Below are positions 7,796 through 14,907 of a stretch of 46,265 nt of DNA, piece by piece. The first letter of the stretch is position 1; each line of letters opens with the position of its first letter. The translations under genes and the position numbers were made by a program. The notes beneath the pieces are model-generated. The model made no database searches and was not told the origin of the DNA. It worked only from the letters and a program-made list of their open reading frames with translations. Source of the stretch: Streptococcus suis (GTDB lineage: Bacteria; Bacillota; Bacilli; Lactobacillales; Streptococcaceae); contig NZ_POQQ01000021.1 in the NCBI RefSeq assembly GCF_002964575.1, positions 1-46,265 of the forward strand, written 5' to 3'.

Positions 7796-7859
7796 AGTAT
7801 AGGAAATTTTAGAGAAAATGGGGTGGAGCTGTCATGAACAGTCTTTATTTTGTCATGAA
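7796..7859 (-). promoter_or_regulatory. LytTR-type direct-repeat promoter of the pseudo-receiver gene
   Basis: On the minus strand: TTCATGACA (7859-7851), 12 bp, identical TTCATGACA (7838-7830), 28 bp, TATACT (7801-7796). Two 9-bp repeats with 21-bp period (two helical turns) are the known binding pattern of ComE/BlpR/AgrA LytTR regulators. The same geometry recurs at 9976-10039. On the plus strand the repeats end 11 bp before the regulator start codon, so they probably also affect, or autoregulate, that operon. Confidence 0.75.
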
Positions 7860-7870
7860 TGGGGGATGAG

Positions 7871-8605
7871 ATGTTACGGATTTTTATCTTGGAAGATGAT
7901 TTTATGCAACAAGCTAGGTTGGAGCAGGCGATTGAGGAAGTTGTAAAAACGAGTGACGTTGCCTACAAGACCTTGGAAGTATTTGGTAAACCTCAGCAGT
8001 TACTTGAGGCTGTGACAGAGACTGGAAATCATCAGCTCTTTTTCCTAGATATTGAGATTAGGGGTGAGGAGAAGAAAGGGATGGAGATTGCACGGGATAT
8101 AAGAGCGCGTGATCCGCATGCTGTGATTGTTTTTGTGACGACGCATTCGGAATTTATGCCTTTGACCTATAAATACCGTGTGTCAGCTCTTGATTTTATT
8201 GATAAGGGGTTGGATGAGCTTGCCTTTAAGGAAGCGGTAGCAGATGTTCTCCAACATGCTTATAGTCATATCCGTCAGACTGTGAGCGATGATGCTTTTG
8301 TTTTCAAGAGTGAGTTTTCTCAAATTCAGGTTCCTTTTTCAGATATTTTGTATTTTGAAACCTCTTCAACGCCTCATAAGGTCGTCTTGACAACCAAGTC
8401 AGGTCATACAGAGTTTTATGGCAAGGTGTCGGATATTGCTAAAACGGATGAACGCTTGTACCAGAGCCATCGGGCTTATGTGGTCAATCCTGCTAATATT
8501 CTTCGTGTGGATGCTGTGGAGCGGATGGTTTATTTTGAACAGGAGGAATCTTGCTTGGTCTCTCGAATGAAACTGAAAGGTTTGCTGGAGAGGGTGGGTA
8601 AATGA
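7871..8605 (+). CDS. LytTR-family response regulator (ComE/BlpR/AgrA type)
   Basis: 244 aa. Receiver domain (about 1-125): acidic pocket Glu8-Asp9-Asp10, phospho-acceptor Asp60 in FFLDIEI, switch region VTTHSEF and Lys in DFIDKG. C-terminal LytTR DNA-binding domain (about 140-240): FETSSTPHKVVLTT, QSHRAYVVNPANI, SRMKLKGLL. Regulators of this type bind 9-bp repeats spaced 21 bp, and such repeats flank this operon. I prefer ATG 7871, giving MLRIFILEDD, over ATG 7859, which lies inside the repeat; GGGGGA precedes it. It overlaps the kinase by 4 bp (ATGA). In streptococci these systems usually sense secreted peptides; no peptide gene is seen here. Confidence 0.88.
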   Translation: MLRIFILEDDFMQQARLEQAIEEVVKTSDVAYKTLEVFGKPQQLLEAVTETGNHQLFFLDIEIRGEEKKGMEIARDIRARDPHAVIVFVTTHSEFMPLTYKYRVSALDFIDKGLDELAFKEAVADVLQHAYSHIRQTVSDDAFVFKSEFSQIQVPFSDILYFETSSTPHKVVLTTKSGHTEFYGKVSDIAKTDERLYQSHRAYVVNPANILRVDAVERMVYFEQEESCLVSRMKLKGLLERVGK

Positions 8606-9966
8606 TAGCGATTGTTCTCATTTTTCTAGTGTCCTTCATCGATTGGTTTATCAAGCTTGGAGTGTTTAATCAGTTGAGTCAGCTGAGCTTGAAATGGTGG
8701 CGATTGCTTGCTTTCTCAGGTCTATTTTCTGGGTTATTCATCCTTTTTCCAGATAGTATTCCTTACCTTGAACCCTTTTATTTCCTGGTCTATCTCTTGG
8801 TGTTTCAGCGGTCTTGGACTTGGTCTCAATCCTTGTTCTACGGTTTGGCACCTTTTGTCTTGGTTGATTTATTTCAGCGAACCTTTGGGATTTACCAGCT
8901 TAAGTGGACAACATTTCAACTATGGCAGACGAATCTGGAATGGCTTGATATTCTCTTTGTGGTAGTGGTCCTTTTGCTCTTTATTCCTTTTTATCGAACC
9001 TTTATCCGTTTGCTGGGAATTGATTTTCAGCACATGAAGAAGGTCTTTGCTTACCCTAAGTTTAAAAAGAGTCTCAAGAACCTAATTTATTCTATGCTCT
9101 TCTATGTTGTTGTGGTGCATGCGTTGCTCGTTTTTGGGCAATCAGTAGGCGAAATGGACTTTTCGGTAGCTATTGGCATAGGGGACAGTCAGGTTTATCT
9201 AGATTTTATTAAGATTTACTTTGCTTACTTTATTGGTAGTCTCTTTTTCCTCAATACCAAGCTAAAAGAGCAGTTGACTGAGGAATTGCAGGAGGCCAAG
9301 GATACTCAATTATCTTCTTTAGAAGACTACAGTCAGCATGTGGAAAGCCTGTATAAGGACATTAGAAGTTTTCGACATGATTATACCAATATCTTGGTCA
9401 GTCTCAATGAAGCTATCAAGCAGGAAGATGTCAGTGAAATCAAGGCAATCTATCAAACGGTATTAGCAGGGACAGACCAGAAATTTTATCAAGATGCCTA
9501 TGATATTGGAAATCTAGCTCATCTGGATAATACTGCGATGAAAAGTATTTTATCTGCTAAGCTGATGGAAGCTCAAAGTCGGGGGATTCAGCTGACCATT
9601 GAGATAGAAGAAGCCAGCACCGCTCCAGTAGGAATCGAATTGCTGGATATGGTGACTATCCTATCAGTCTTTTTAGACAATGCCATAGAGGCAGCCAGTT
9701 TGTCAGCTGAGAAGAGTCTGCTTGTGGCTTATTTTGAAGACCAAGGTGAAAAAATCCTTATCATTGAAAATAGCACAGCGGAAGAACGGATTCAAACAAA
9801 ATCTATCTTTTCTTATGGAAAATCCAGTAAGGGAGAGGGGCGAGGGATTGGTTTGGCCAATGTGCAGAAAATCCTGTCACACTATCCGTCTATTAGACTG
9901 GTGACGACTAGTCAGGCTTTTCGATTCCGTCAAGAACTACATGTGCCACAGACGGTTGAAATATAA
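8602..9966 (+). CDS. HPK10-type sensor histidine kinase
   Basis: 454 aa. N-terminal half (about 1-220) is a multi-pass membrane sensor with about six to seven hydrophobic segments, as in ComD, BlpH and AgrC. The dimerisation/phospho-acceptor motif is SFRHDYTNIL with His259. The ATPase part shows the N-box LSVFLDNAIEAA and the glycine box GRGIGLANVQ. Partner of the regulator whose last codons it overlaps. The family mostly senses small peptides at the membrane; the ligand here is unknown. A terminator and a second regulator site follow immediately. Confidence 0.88.
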   Translation: MIAIVLIFLVSFIDWFIKLGVFNQLSQLSLKWWRLLAFSGLFSGLFILFPDSIPYLEPFYFLVYLLVFQRSWTWSQSLFYGLAPFVLVDLFQRTFGIYQLKWTTFQLWQTNLEWLDILFVVVVLLLFIPFYRTFIRLLGIDFQHMKKVFAYPKFKKSLKNLIYSMLFYVVVVHALLVFGQSVGEMDFSVAIGIGDSQVYLDFIKIYFAYFIGSLFFLNTKLKEQLTEELQEAKDTQLSSLEDYSQHVESLYKDIRSFRHDYTNILVSLNEAIKQEDVSEIKAIYQTVLAGTDQKFYQDAYDIGNLAHLDNTAMKSILSAKLMEAQSRGIQLTIEIEEASTAPVGIELLDMVTILSVFLDNAIEAASLSAEKSLLVAYFEDQGEKILIIENSTAEERIQTKSIFSYGKSSKGEGRGIGLANVQKILSHYPSIRLVTTSQAFRFRQELHVPQTVEI

Positions 9967-9975
9967 CATTTACCG

Positions 9976-10039
9976 TTCATGACAAATAAACGACCATTCA
10001 TTAGAGTGGTCATTTTTTATTGCTCTTTTGGGGTATACT
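9976..10039 (+). promoter_or_regulatory. Second LytTR-type repeat promoter, facing the ABC exporter
   Basis: TTCATGACA (9976-9984), 12 bp, TTCATTAGA (9997-10005, 7 of 9 matches), 28 bp, TATACT (10034-10039). Repeat period, repeat-to-minus-10 distance and -10 are the same as upstream of the minus-strand pseudo-receiver gene. The second repeat overlaps the kinase terminator. Transcription would start near 10046, about 240 nt before the exporter operon, with the MITE-like element in the leader. Confidence 0.65.
9992..10018 (+). terminator. Terminator after the kinase gene
   Basis: Stem GACCATT/AGTGGTC (one G-T pair) followed by CATTTTTT. It coincides with the second half of the regulator repeat, so bound regulator could affect readthrough. 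Confidence 0.65.
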
Positions 10040-10059
10040 CTTCTTGTAAAATAAATCAA

Positions 10060-10267
10060 TACTCTTAGAAAATCAAAATCAGGCGTTGTTGACTTGATTT
10101 GATGACTGAAAAGCTCCAGTGGAGGTTTTCAGCCTGTTACTTGAAAATATGAAAAGTAACAGAGTTCTATCTGCACCATATAGACACGAACGATGTTCGC
10201 TCTATTTCCAACCTCCAAAGGTTCCCCAAACCTTTGGAGCTAGCCTGATTTTGATTTTCATTGAGTA
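10060..10267. mobile_element. 208-bp MITE-like element with 25-bp inverted ends
   Basis: The ends are TACTC...GAAAATCAAAATCAGGC in inverted orientation, identical at 22 of 25 positions (10060-10084 and 10243-10267) and bounded by TA, suggesting a TA target as for IS630-type MITEs. Inside are small hairpins: CTGAAAA...TTTTCAG (10106-10132), GTTACTT...AAGTAAC (10136-10160), GAAC-GAT-GTTC, and CTCCAAAGG...CCTTTGGAG (about 10213-10239). No ORF. The ends resemble, from memory, the TACTCTTCGAAAATC ends of short pneumococcal repeats. It fills most of the 322-bp gap before the exporter. Confidence 0.65.
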
Positions 10268-10288
10268 GTAGTCCTAAGGAGTTAAATT

Positions 10289-11023
10289 ATGAATCTGTTT
10301 CCTTCAGTATTTCAATCCGTTTTTAAAAGACGTGATGTGAATATTCTTTTAGCCTTTGCCTTCTTGCCCTTGTTGGTAACTAGCTTGGCTGGTATAGGAG
10401 CTCAAATCAACACAGATGTGGCAAGTAGTTGGCTTTCCTTTATCGTGTCGGCTTTGGAGTTGCAATTCCAGTTGGTCTTACCTGCCTTAATCATGGGTTT
10501 TATCGTATCGTCGGTCTTTCGTGATGAGATTGGTTCAGGAATCCTGTTTCTTTACAAGGATATCAAGAAATCTAGTATTCTTCATGCCAAGTTACTCAGT
10601 CTCTTTGCTGTCTATTTGATTTACTTCTTGGGGACGGTTCTTATCGCTAGCCTGACCTATGTCGTTACAATTGCTCCCCGGTATGGTTTTCACTGGCTTC
10701 CTGCTCATCAAGCTGCTTATAGTTGGCTCTATATCTTGACGATGATTGGCTTAAATCTGATTTTAATCAGTCTGGTAGTGGCAGTATCCATCAAGCGAAC
10801 AACCTTACTGGCTGTCTTGACTGGGGTACTTTTTAACATTTTTGCTCAAATCGCTCCACTTTTAAATGGTTTTCGCTATACTTTCCCACAGACCTATGCG
10901 ACCAAACTGGCTGGACAGTTTCCATTTGGACTTGCTCTTGCTATTAGTCTAGGTTTGCTCCTGCTATATTTTGGATTAGCCTATCGTTCGGTACGCAAGA
11001 ATTTTGAAAAAATTGAATATTAA
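10289..11023 (+). CDS. ABC-2 type transporter permease, first subunit
   Basis: 244 aa with about six hydrophobic segments and no recognisable enzymatic motif. It shares with the third gene of the operon the block FLYKDIKKSSILHAKLLSL and the same N-terminal layout (NLFPSVFQSVFKRRDVNILLAFA), so the two permeases are paralogues that probably form a heterodimer around the shared ATPase. ABC-2 exporters of this build often give self-immunity or export for peptides; the substrate is unknown. Start ATG 10289 with AAGGAG upstream. It is transcribed behind the MITE-like element. Confidence 0.8.
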   Translation: MNLFPSVFQSVFKRRDVNILLAFAFLPLLVTSLAGIGAQINTDVASSWLSFIVSALELQFQLVLPALIMGFIVSSVFRDEIGSGILFLYKDIKKSSILHAKLLSLFAVYLIYFLGTVLIASLTYVVTIAPRYGFHWLPAHQAAYSWLYILTMIGLNLILISLVVAVSIKRTTLLAVLTGVLFNIFAQIAPLLNGFRYTFPQTYATKLAGQFPFGLALAISLGLLLLYFGLAYRSVRKNFEKIEY

Positions 11024-11050
11024 AAGATATCTAAGAAAGAGAGAATAACA

Positions 11051-11926
11051 ATGCTTACAATCAAGAACCTATCAAAACAATTTGCTGGAAATGACTTTTA
11101 CTCATTGAAAGATGTGAGTTTGGAGATTAAAAAAGGTGAAATAGTTGGCCTGATCGGTAAAAACGGAGCTGGGAAATCTACCTTGATGAAATTGATGGCC
11201 AAATCCCTCAAGCCGACAACAGGAACCATTACCTATAATGGTGTGGATATTCATACGGCAGATAACTTGCTCAAGGATTTTGGGATTATGATTGACCCTG
11301 TTTTCTATCCAGAGATGTCGGTTATTGATAATTTGAAGTTTTACCTTACTTTGCATGGTCGGACAGAGATGTTTCCAAATATTGAAAAGACTCTCAAGCT
11401 CTTAGACTTGTGGGAGGCTCGCAATCGTAAGCCAAAAGGGTTCTCATTTGGTATGAAACAGCGGACGGCTTTGGCTATCGCGATGGTAGCAGAGCCAGAC
11501 TTCCTCATCTTGGATGAGCCTTTCGTGGGCCTGGACCCTGTCGGTGTCCAACAGTTGATCGATATTCTCAAGTCTTGGTCACAGGAGCGCAATATCTCTA
11601 TGCTGATTTCCAGTCACCAGCTTGGCGAGTTGGAAGCTCTCTGTGAGCGCTATGTCTATATCGAAAAAGGTCAGTTGGCAGATGAGTTTGCTGGGCAGTT
11701 AGCTCCAAGCGTCTTGGTAGAGGTCAATAGCAGAGCAGATAAGGAAGCTCTCTCAGCTTATCTGACAGGGACGATTACTCTGGATGGGGATGTCCTAGAG
11801 ATTTCCACTCAGGCAAGTAGTGGAGAACTCAATGCTGTCCTAGCCTACCTAGCTAGTCAAAACTTGATCAGCAAGCTTCATGTAAAAGAAAACCACTTGA
11901 AAGAAATTTTTAGTCGAGGTGAATAA
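11051..11926 (+). CDS. ABC transporter ATP-binding protein
   Basis: 291 aa. Walker A GKNGAGKST, Walker B FLILDEPFVGLDP and the switch His in SSHQLGELE are all present. The ABC signature is atypical (FSFGMKQR in place of LSGGQ), as in many ABC-2 drug and peptide exporters. A C-terminal tail of about 75 aa follows the nucleotide-binding domain. It ends 1 bp before the next gene. Cytoplasmic energiser of the two flanking permeases. Confidence 0.92.
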   Translation: MLTIKNLSKQFAGNDFYSLKDVSLEIKKGEIVGLIGKNGAGKSTLMKLMAKSLKPTTGTITYNGVDIHTADNLLKDFGIMIDPVFYPEMSVIDNLKFYLTLHGRTEMFPNIEKTLKLLDLWEARNRKPKGFSFGMKQRTALAIAMVAEPDFLILDEPFVGLDPVGVQQLIDILKSWSQERNISMLISSHQLGELEALCERYVYIEKGQLADEFAGQLAPSVLVEVNSRADKEALSAYLTGTITLDGDVLEISTQASSGELNAVLAYLASQNLISKLHVKENHLKEIFSRGE

Positions 11927-11927
11927 T

Positions 11928-12698
11928 ATGTTAGCAATTTTTAAACCTGTTTTTGTCAGTGTTTGGAAGAGGAAGGAAACCAAGATTTTCCTTGCCTTTG
12001 CCCTCCTCTTTCCGACTCTTTTTCTGGCTTCAACCTTTTTACCAAAAGGTTCCAACTTCATGGTGCCTGGTGCAAGTGACGGCTATCTTTATTCATTTGT
12101 AGCTTTGACTGGTAGTTTATTTAAGTCTTCAAATGACTTTACTCTACCTATCCTTGCCCTTTTCTATCTAACCTATACAGTCTTCAAGGGTGAGGCGGAT
12201 AGTCATACTATGTTTCTCTATAAGGACATCAAGCGTCAGGACATCTTTTGGGCCAAGGTCTTGAGTCTGGTGACGATTGTCCTTATTTATACAGGAATCT
12301 TCCTATTGGTGATGGTGCCTTATTACTACACACGTTTTGGACATATGGATTATGCTACCTTGACTTTCTGGGATCAACTGGCGGATGAAAATGCAGGGTT
12401 TGTTCAAAGTATCCTTGGTGGCATGCTAGATATGTTGGTCTGTGTCTTGCTGGCTGCTTGTGTTTCCTTGTACTCAGGGGTCGGAGCGACTATGGCAGTT
12501 GCCTTTGGTTACTCACTTGGGTCAAGTATTTTAGGTGTATTTGGTTTGGCTAGTTTCTTTCCAACTGGTAACATTAATGCCTTGTATGAAGGAGCAAGCC
12601 TGTTTTCAACATTAGGAACATCTGTTTTGGTTACTTTGGTTTATTCGACAGTATTAGCCTATCTGACCTTAAAGTATTTTAAAAAGATGGAATTTTAA
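11928..12698 (+). CDS. ABC-2 type transporter permease, second subunit
   Basis: 256 aa, about six hydrophobic segments, paralogous to the first permease (FLYKDIKRQDIFWAKVLSL). I chose ATG 11928, 8 nt after GAGG; an in-frame GTG at 11919 is possible. The end KYFKKMEF resembles the end KNFEKIEY of its paralogue. Closed by a terminator. Confidence 0.82.
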   Translation: MLAIFKPVFVSVWKRKETKIFLAFALLFPTLFLASTFLPKGSNFMVPGASDGYLYSFVALTGSLFKSSNDFTLPILALFYLTYTVFKGEADSHTMFLYKDIKRQDIFWAKVLSLVTIVLIYTGIFLLVMVPYYYTRFGHMDYATLTFWDQLADENAGFVQSILGGMLDMLVCVLLAACVSLYSGVGATMAVAFGYSLGSSILGVFGLASFFPTGNINALYEGASLFSTLGTSVLVTLVYSTVLAYLTLKYFKKMEF

Positions 12699-12706
12699 GA
12701 TCTTAT

Positions 12707-12741
12707 TCCCTTTCTTGCTGTGAGAAGGGGGATTTTTGTTT
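12707..12741 (+). terminator. Terminator after the ABC operon
   Basis: Imperfect stem TCCCTTTCT/AGAAGGGGGA with G-T pairs, followed by TTTTTGTTTT. Confidence 0.7.
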
Positions 12742-12781
12742 TGCTCTGCTATTTTCAATAATAGGAAAAAAGCTGAAATCG

Positions 12782-12790
12782 TGCTATAAT
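12782..12790 (+). promoter_or_regulatory. plsX promoter, extended -10
   Basis: TGC-TATAAT 32 bp upstream of plsX. No convincing -35. Confidence 0.65.
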
Positions 12791-12822
12791 ATCTCTAAGA
12801 CTAAAGTGAAGGAACTAGATAG

Positions 12823-13830
12823 ATGAAACGTATTGCAGTAGATGCTATGGGTGGGGACCACGCCCCTCAGGCAGTGGTAGAAGGTGTCAATCAAGCTTTG
12901 GCTACCTTTCCAGATATTGAAATTCAGCTCTATGGCGATGAGGCAAAAATCAAGCAGTATTTGACAGCGACAGAACGTGTCAGCATCGTCCATACGACTG
13001 AGAAAATCAATTCAGATGATGAGCCTGTCAAGGCCATTCGTCGGAAGAAAGAGGCTTCTATGGTCCTAGCGACCAAGGCTGTCAAGGATGGCCAAGCAGA
13101 TGCGGTCTTGTCAGCTGGAAATACAGGTGCTCTTTTGGCGGCAGGCGTCTTTGTGGTCGGTCGGATCAAGAACATCGACCGTCCTGGTCTTATGTCTACC
13201 TTGCCGACTATGGACGGTAAGGGATTTGATATGATGGACTTGGGGGCAAATGCTGAAAATACAGCTCATCACCTCTATCAGTATGGTATTCTCGGCTCAT
13301 TTTACACGGAGCACGTGCGTGGTGTCAAACAACCTCGTGTGGGACTTTTGAACAACGGTACGGAAGATACCAAGGGCACGCCAGTTCACCAAGAAGCCTA
13401 TAAACTTTTGGCGGAAGACAAGTCGATTAACTTCATCGGAAATGTGGAGGCGCGTGAGTTGCTCAACAGTGTGGCGGATGTGGTCGTGACGGATGGTTTC
13501 ACGGGAAACGCTGTGCTGAAAACAGTCGAAGGGACTGCAAAATCCATCGTCGGTCAGTTGACTGGCTCAATCAAGAATGGTGGTCTGCGTGCTAAATTGG
13601 GTGGTCTTTTGGTCAAGCCAACCTTGAAAAAAGCCTTGGGGGCTATGGACTATAAAACTGCAGGGGGAGCTGTCTTGCTTGGTCTGAAAGCACCTGTCAT
13701 AAAGGCCCATGGATCCAGCGATGCTCAATCAATTTTCTACACTCTTAAACAGACGCGTTCAATTTTGGAGGCCGGTATTGTGGATAAATCAGTTGCCAAA
13801 TTTTCTGTAGTGGAGGAAGACAATGAATAG
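12823..13830 (+). CDS. plsX: Phosphate acyltransferase PlsX
   Basis: 335 aa. Converts acyl-ACP to acyl-phosphate, the first step of membrane phospholipid synthesis in Gram-positive bacteria; peripheral membrane enzyme. N-terminal [13 protein letters not shown] and the [12 protein letters not shown] block are family hallmarks, and the length is typical. It overlaps acpP by 8 bp, so acyl carrier and acyltransferase are made together. Confidence 0.96.
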   Translation: MKRIAVDAMGGDHAPQAVVEGVNQALATFPDIEIQLYGDEAKIKQYLTATERVSIVHTTEKINSDDEPVKAIRRKKEASMVLATKAVKDGQADAVLSAGNTGALLAAGVFVVGRIKNIDRPGLMSTLPTMDGKGFDMMDLGANAENTAHHLYQYGILGSFYTEHVRGVKQPRVGLLNNGTEDTKGTPVHQEAYKLLAEDKSINFIGNVEARELLNSVADVVVTDGFTGNAVLKTVEGTAKSIVGQLTGSIKNGGLRAKLGGLLVKPTLKKALGAMDYKTAGGAVLLGLKAPVIKAHGSSDAQSIFYTLKQTRSILEAGIVDKSVAKFSVVEEDNE

Positions 13831-14071
13831 AGAACAAGTCTATCAGCGGGTTGTTGAATTGATTCAAGATGAAAAAGGTGAGGATTTCAATGTTCAACCT
13901 GAGTCTACCTTGGCCGATAATATTGCTGCAGATTCGGTGGAAATCATGGAATTTGTCCTGACCTTAGAGGATGAGTTTGGAGTAGATGTGCCGGATGCGG
14001 CCATTGAACGCTTTGAAACCCTATCTGATATTGTGGATTTTATTTATGAAGAATTACAAAAACGTTCGTAG
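13823..14071 (+). CDS. acpP: Acyl carrier protein
   Basis: 82 aa, acidic. The phosphopantetheine Ser lies in ADSVEIMEF, where the more common form is DSLxxxE. Carries growing acyl chains; its coupling to plsX suggests use in phospholipid synthesis. Streptococci usually have a second acp in the fab cluster. The stop codon TAG 14069-14071 is at the edge of the terminator hairpin. Confidence 0.93.
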   Translation: MNREQVYQRVVELIQDEKGEDFNVQPESTLADNIAADSVEIMEFVLTLEDEFGVDVPDAAIERFETLSDIVDFIYEELQKRS

Positions 14072-14090
14072 TTTACGGGCGTTTTTCTTT
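14060..14090 (+). terminator. Terminator after acpP, containing the stop codon
   Basis: Stem ACGTTCGTA (14062-14070) / TACGGGCGT (14074-14082) with two G-T pairs, then TTTTTCTTTTT. The acpP stop codon is inside the hairpin. Confidence 0.75.
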
Positions 14091-14117
14091 TTATTCGACA
14101 GTATTTTAGATTTTTGT

Positions 14118-14184
14118 TTGTTAACACGAATATTGTGTGATAGAATAAACGAAAAGACTAGAATATTTTACGAAAGGCGAACAT
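14118..14184 (+). promoter_or_regulatory. purC promoter and candidate PurR-type CGAA boxes
   Basis: TTGTTA (14118-14123), 17 bp, TAGAAT (14141-14146), with TG one base before the -10. CGAA recurs at 14127, 14150, 14171 and 14178. The last lies in AAAGGCGAACATT (14172-14184), an 11 of 13 match to the lactococcal PurBox AWWWCCGAACWWT that also covers the purC ribosome site. Purine-responsive control is inferred. Confidence 0.6.
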
Positions 14185-14188
14185 TCTC

Positions 14189-14896
14189 ATGAAAACAGAC
14201 CTTCTCTATTCAGGAAAAGCCAAAGACATCTACGCTACGGCTGATAGTGACCAGATTGTTGCGGTTTATAAGGATCAGGCGACGGCTTTTAATGGTGGTA
14301 AGAAAGAACAGATTGTAGGTAAGGGCCGGCTCAATAATCTGATTTCATCTTTGATTTTTGAAAAGTTGAATGCTGTAGGTGTCCAAACACATTTCATCAA
14401 GCGCTTGTCGGATACGGAGCAGTTGAATAAGAAGGTGGAGATCATTCCTCTTGAGGTGGTTTTGCGAAATGTGACAGCTGGGTCTTTCTCAAAACGCTTC
14501 GGTGTGGAGGAAGGGATTGCCTTATCTACTCCTATCGTGGAATTTTACTATAAAAAAGATGAATTAGACGATCCTTTTATCAACGATGAACACATTGCTT
14601 TCCTTAATCTAGCTAGTTCAGAAGAAATTGCCTATATCAAGGAAGAAACAAGACGAATCAATGGGTTCTTGAAGGACTTGTTTGCGCAGATTGGGCTGAC
14701 TTTGGTGGACTTCAAGCTAGAATTTGGGGTCGACTCGTCTGGTCAGATTTTATTGGCGGATGAGTTTTCGCCTGATAATTGTCGTTTGTGGGATGCGGAT
14801 GGCAACCATCTGGACAAGGATGTTTTCCGTCGGGGTCTCGGGGAATTGACCGAGGTTTACGAGGTCGTATTGGCAAAGTTACAAGAAGTGAAGTAA
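14189..14896 (+). CDS. purC: SAICAR synthase
   Basis: 235 aa. Joins CAIR and aspartate using ATP to give SAICAR, step 8 of IMP synthesis. Visible: [10 protein letters not shown] at the start, the nucleotide-contact region [17 protein letters not shown], and [12 protein letters not shown] near the end. Typical length for the bacterial enzyme. First gene of purC-L-F-M-N-H; purL follows after 11 bp. Confidence 0.97.
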   Translation: MKTDLLYSGKAKDIYATADSDQIVAVYKDQATAFNGGKKEQIVGKGRLNNLISSLIFEKLNAVGVQTHFIKRLSDTEQLNKKVEIIPLEVVLRNVTAGSFSKRFGVEEGIALSTPIVEFYYKKDELDDPFINDEHIAFLNLASSEEIAYIKEETRRINGFLKDLFAQIGLTLVDFKLEFGVDSSGQILLADEFSPDNCRLWDADGNHLDKDVFRRGLGELTEVYEVVLAKLQEVK

Positions 14897-14907
14897 GGAT
14901 TGGAAAA

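Noticed and set aside
13900..13945. acpP as a non-functional carrier because DSL reads DSV
   Set aside because: The modified Ser and surrounding acidic helix are intact, and DSV variants occur in known carrier proteins.
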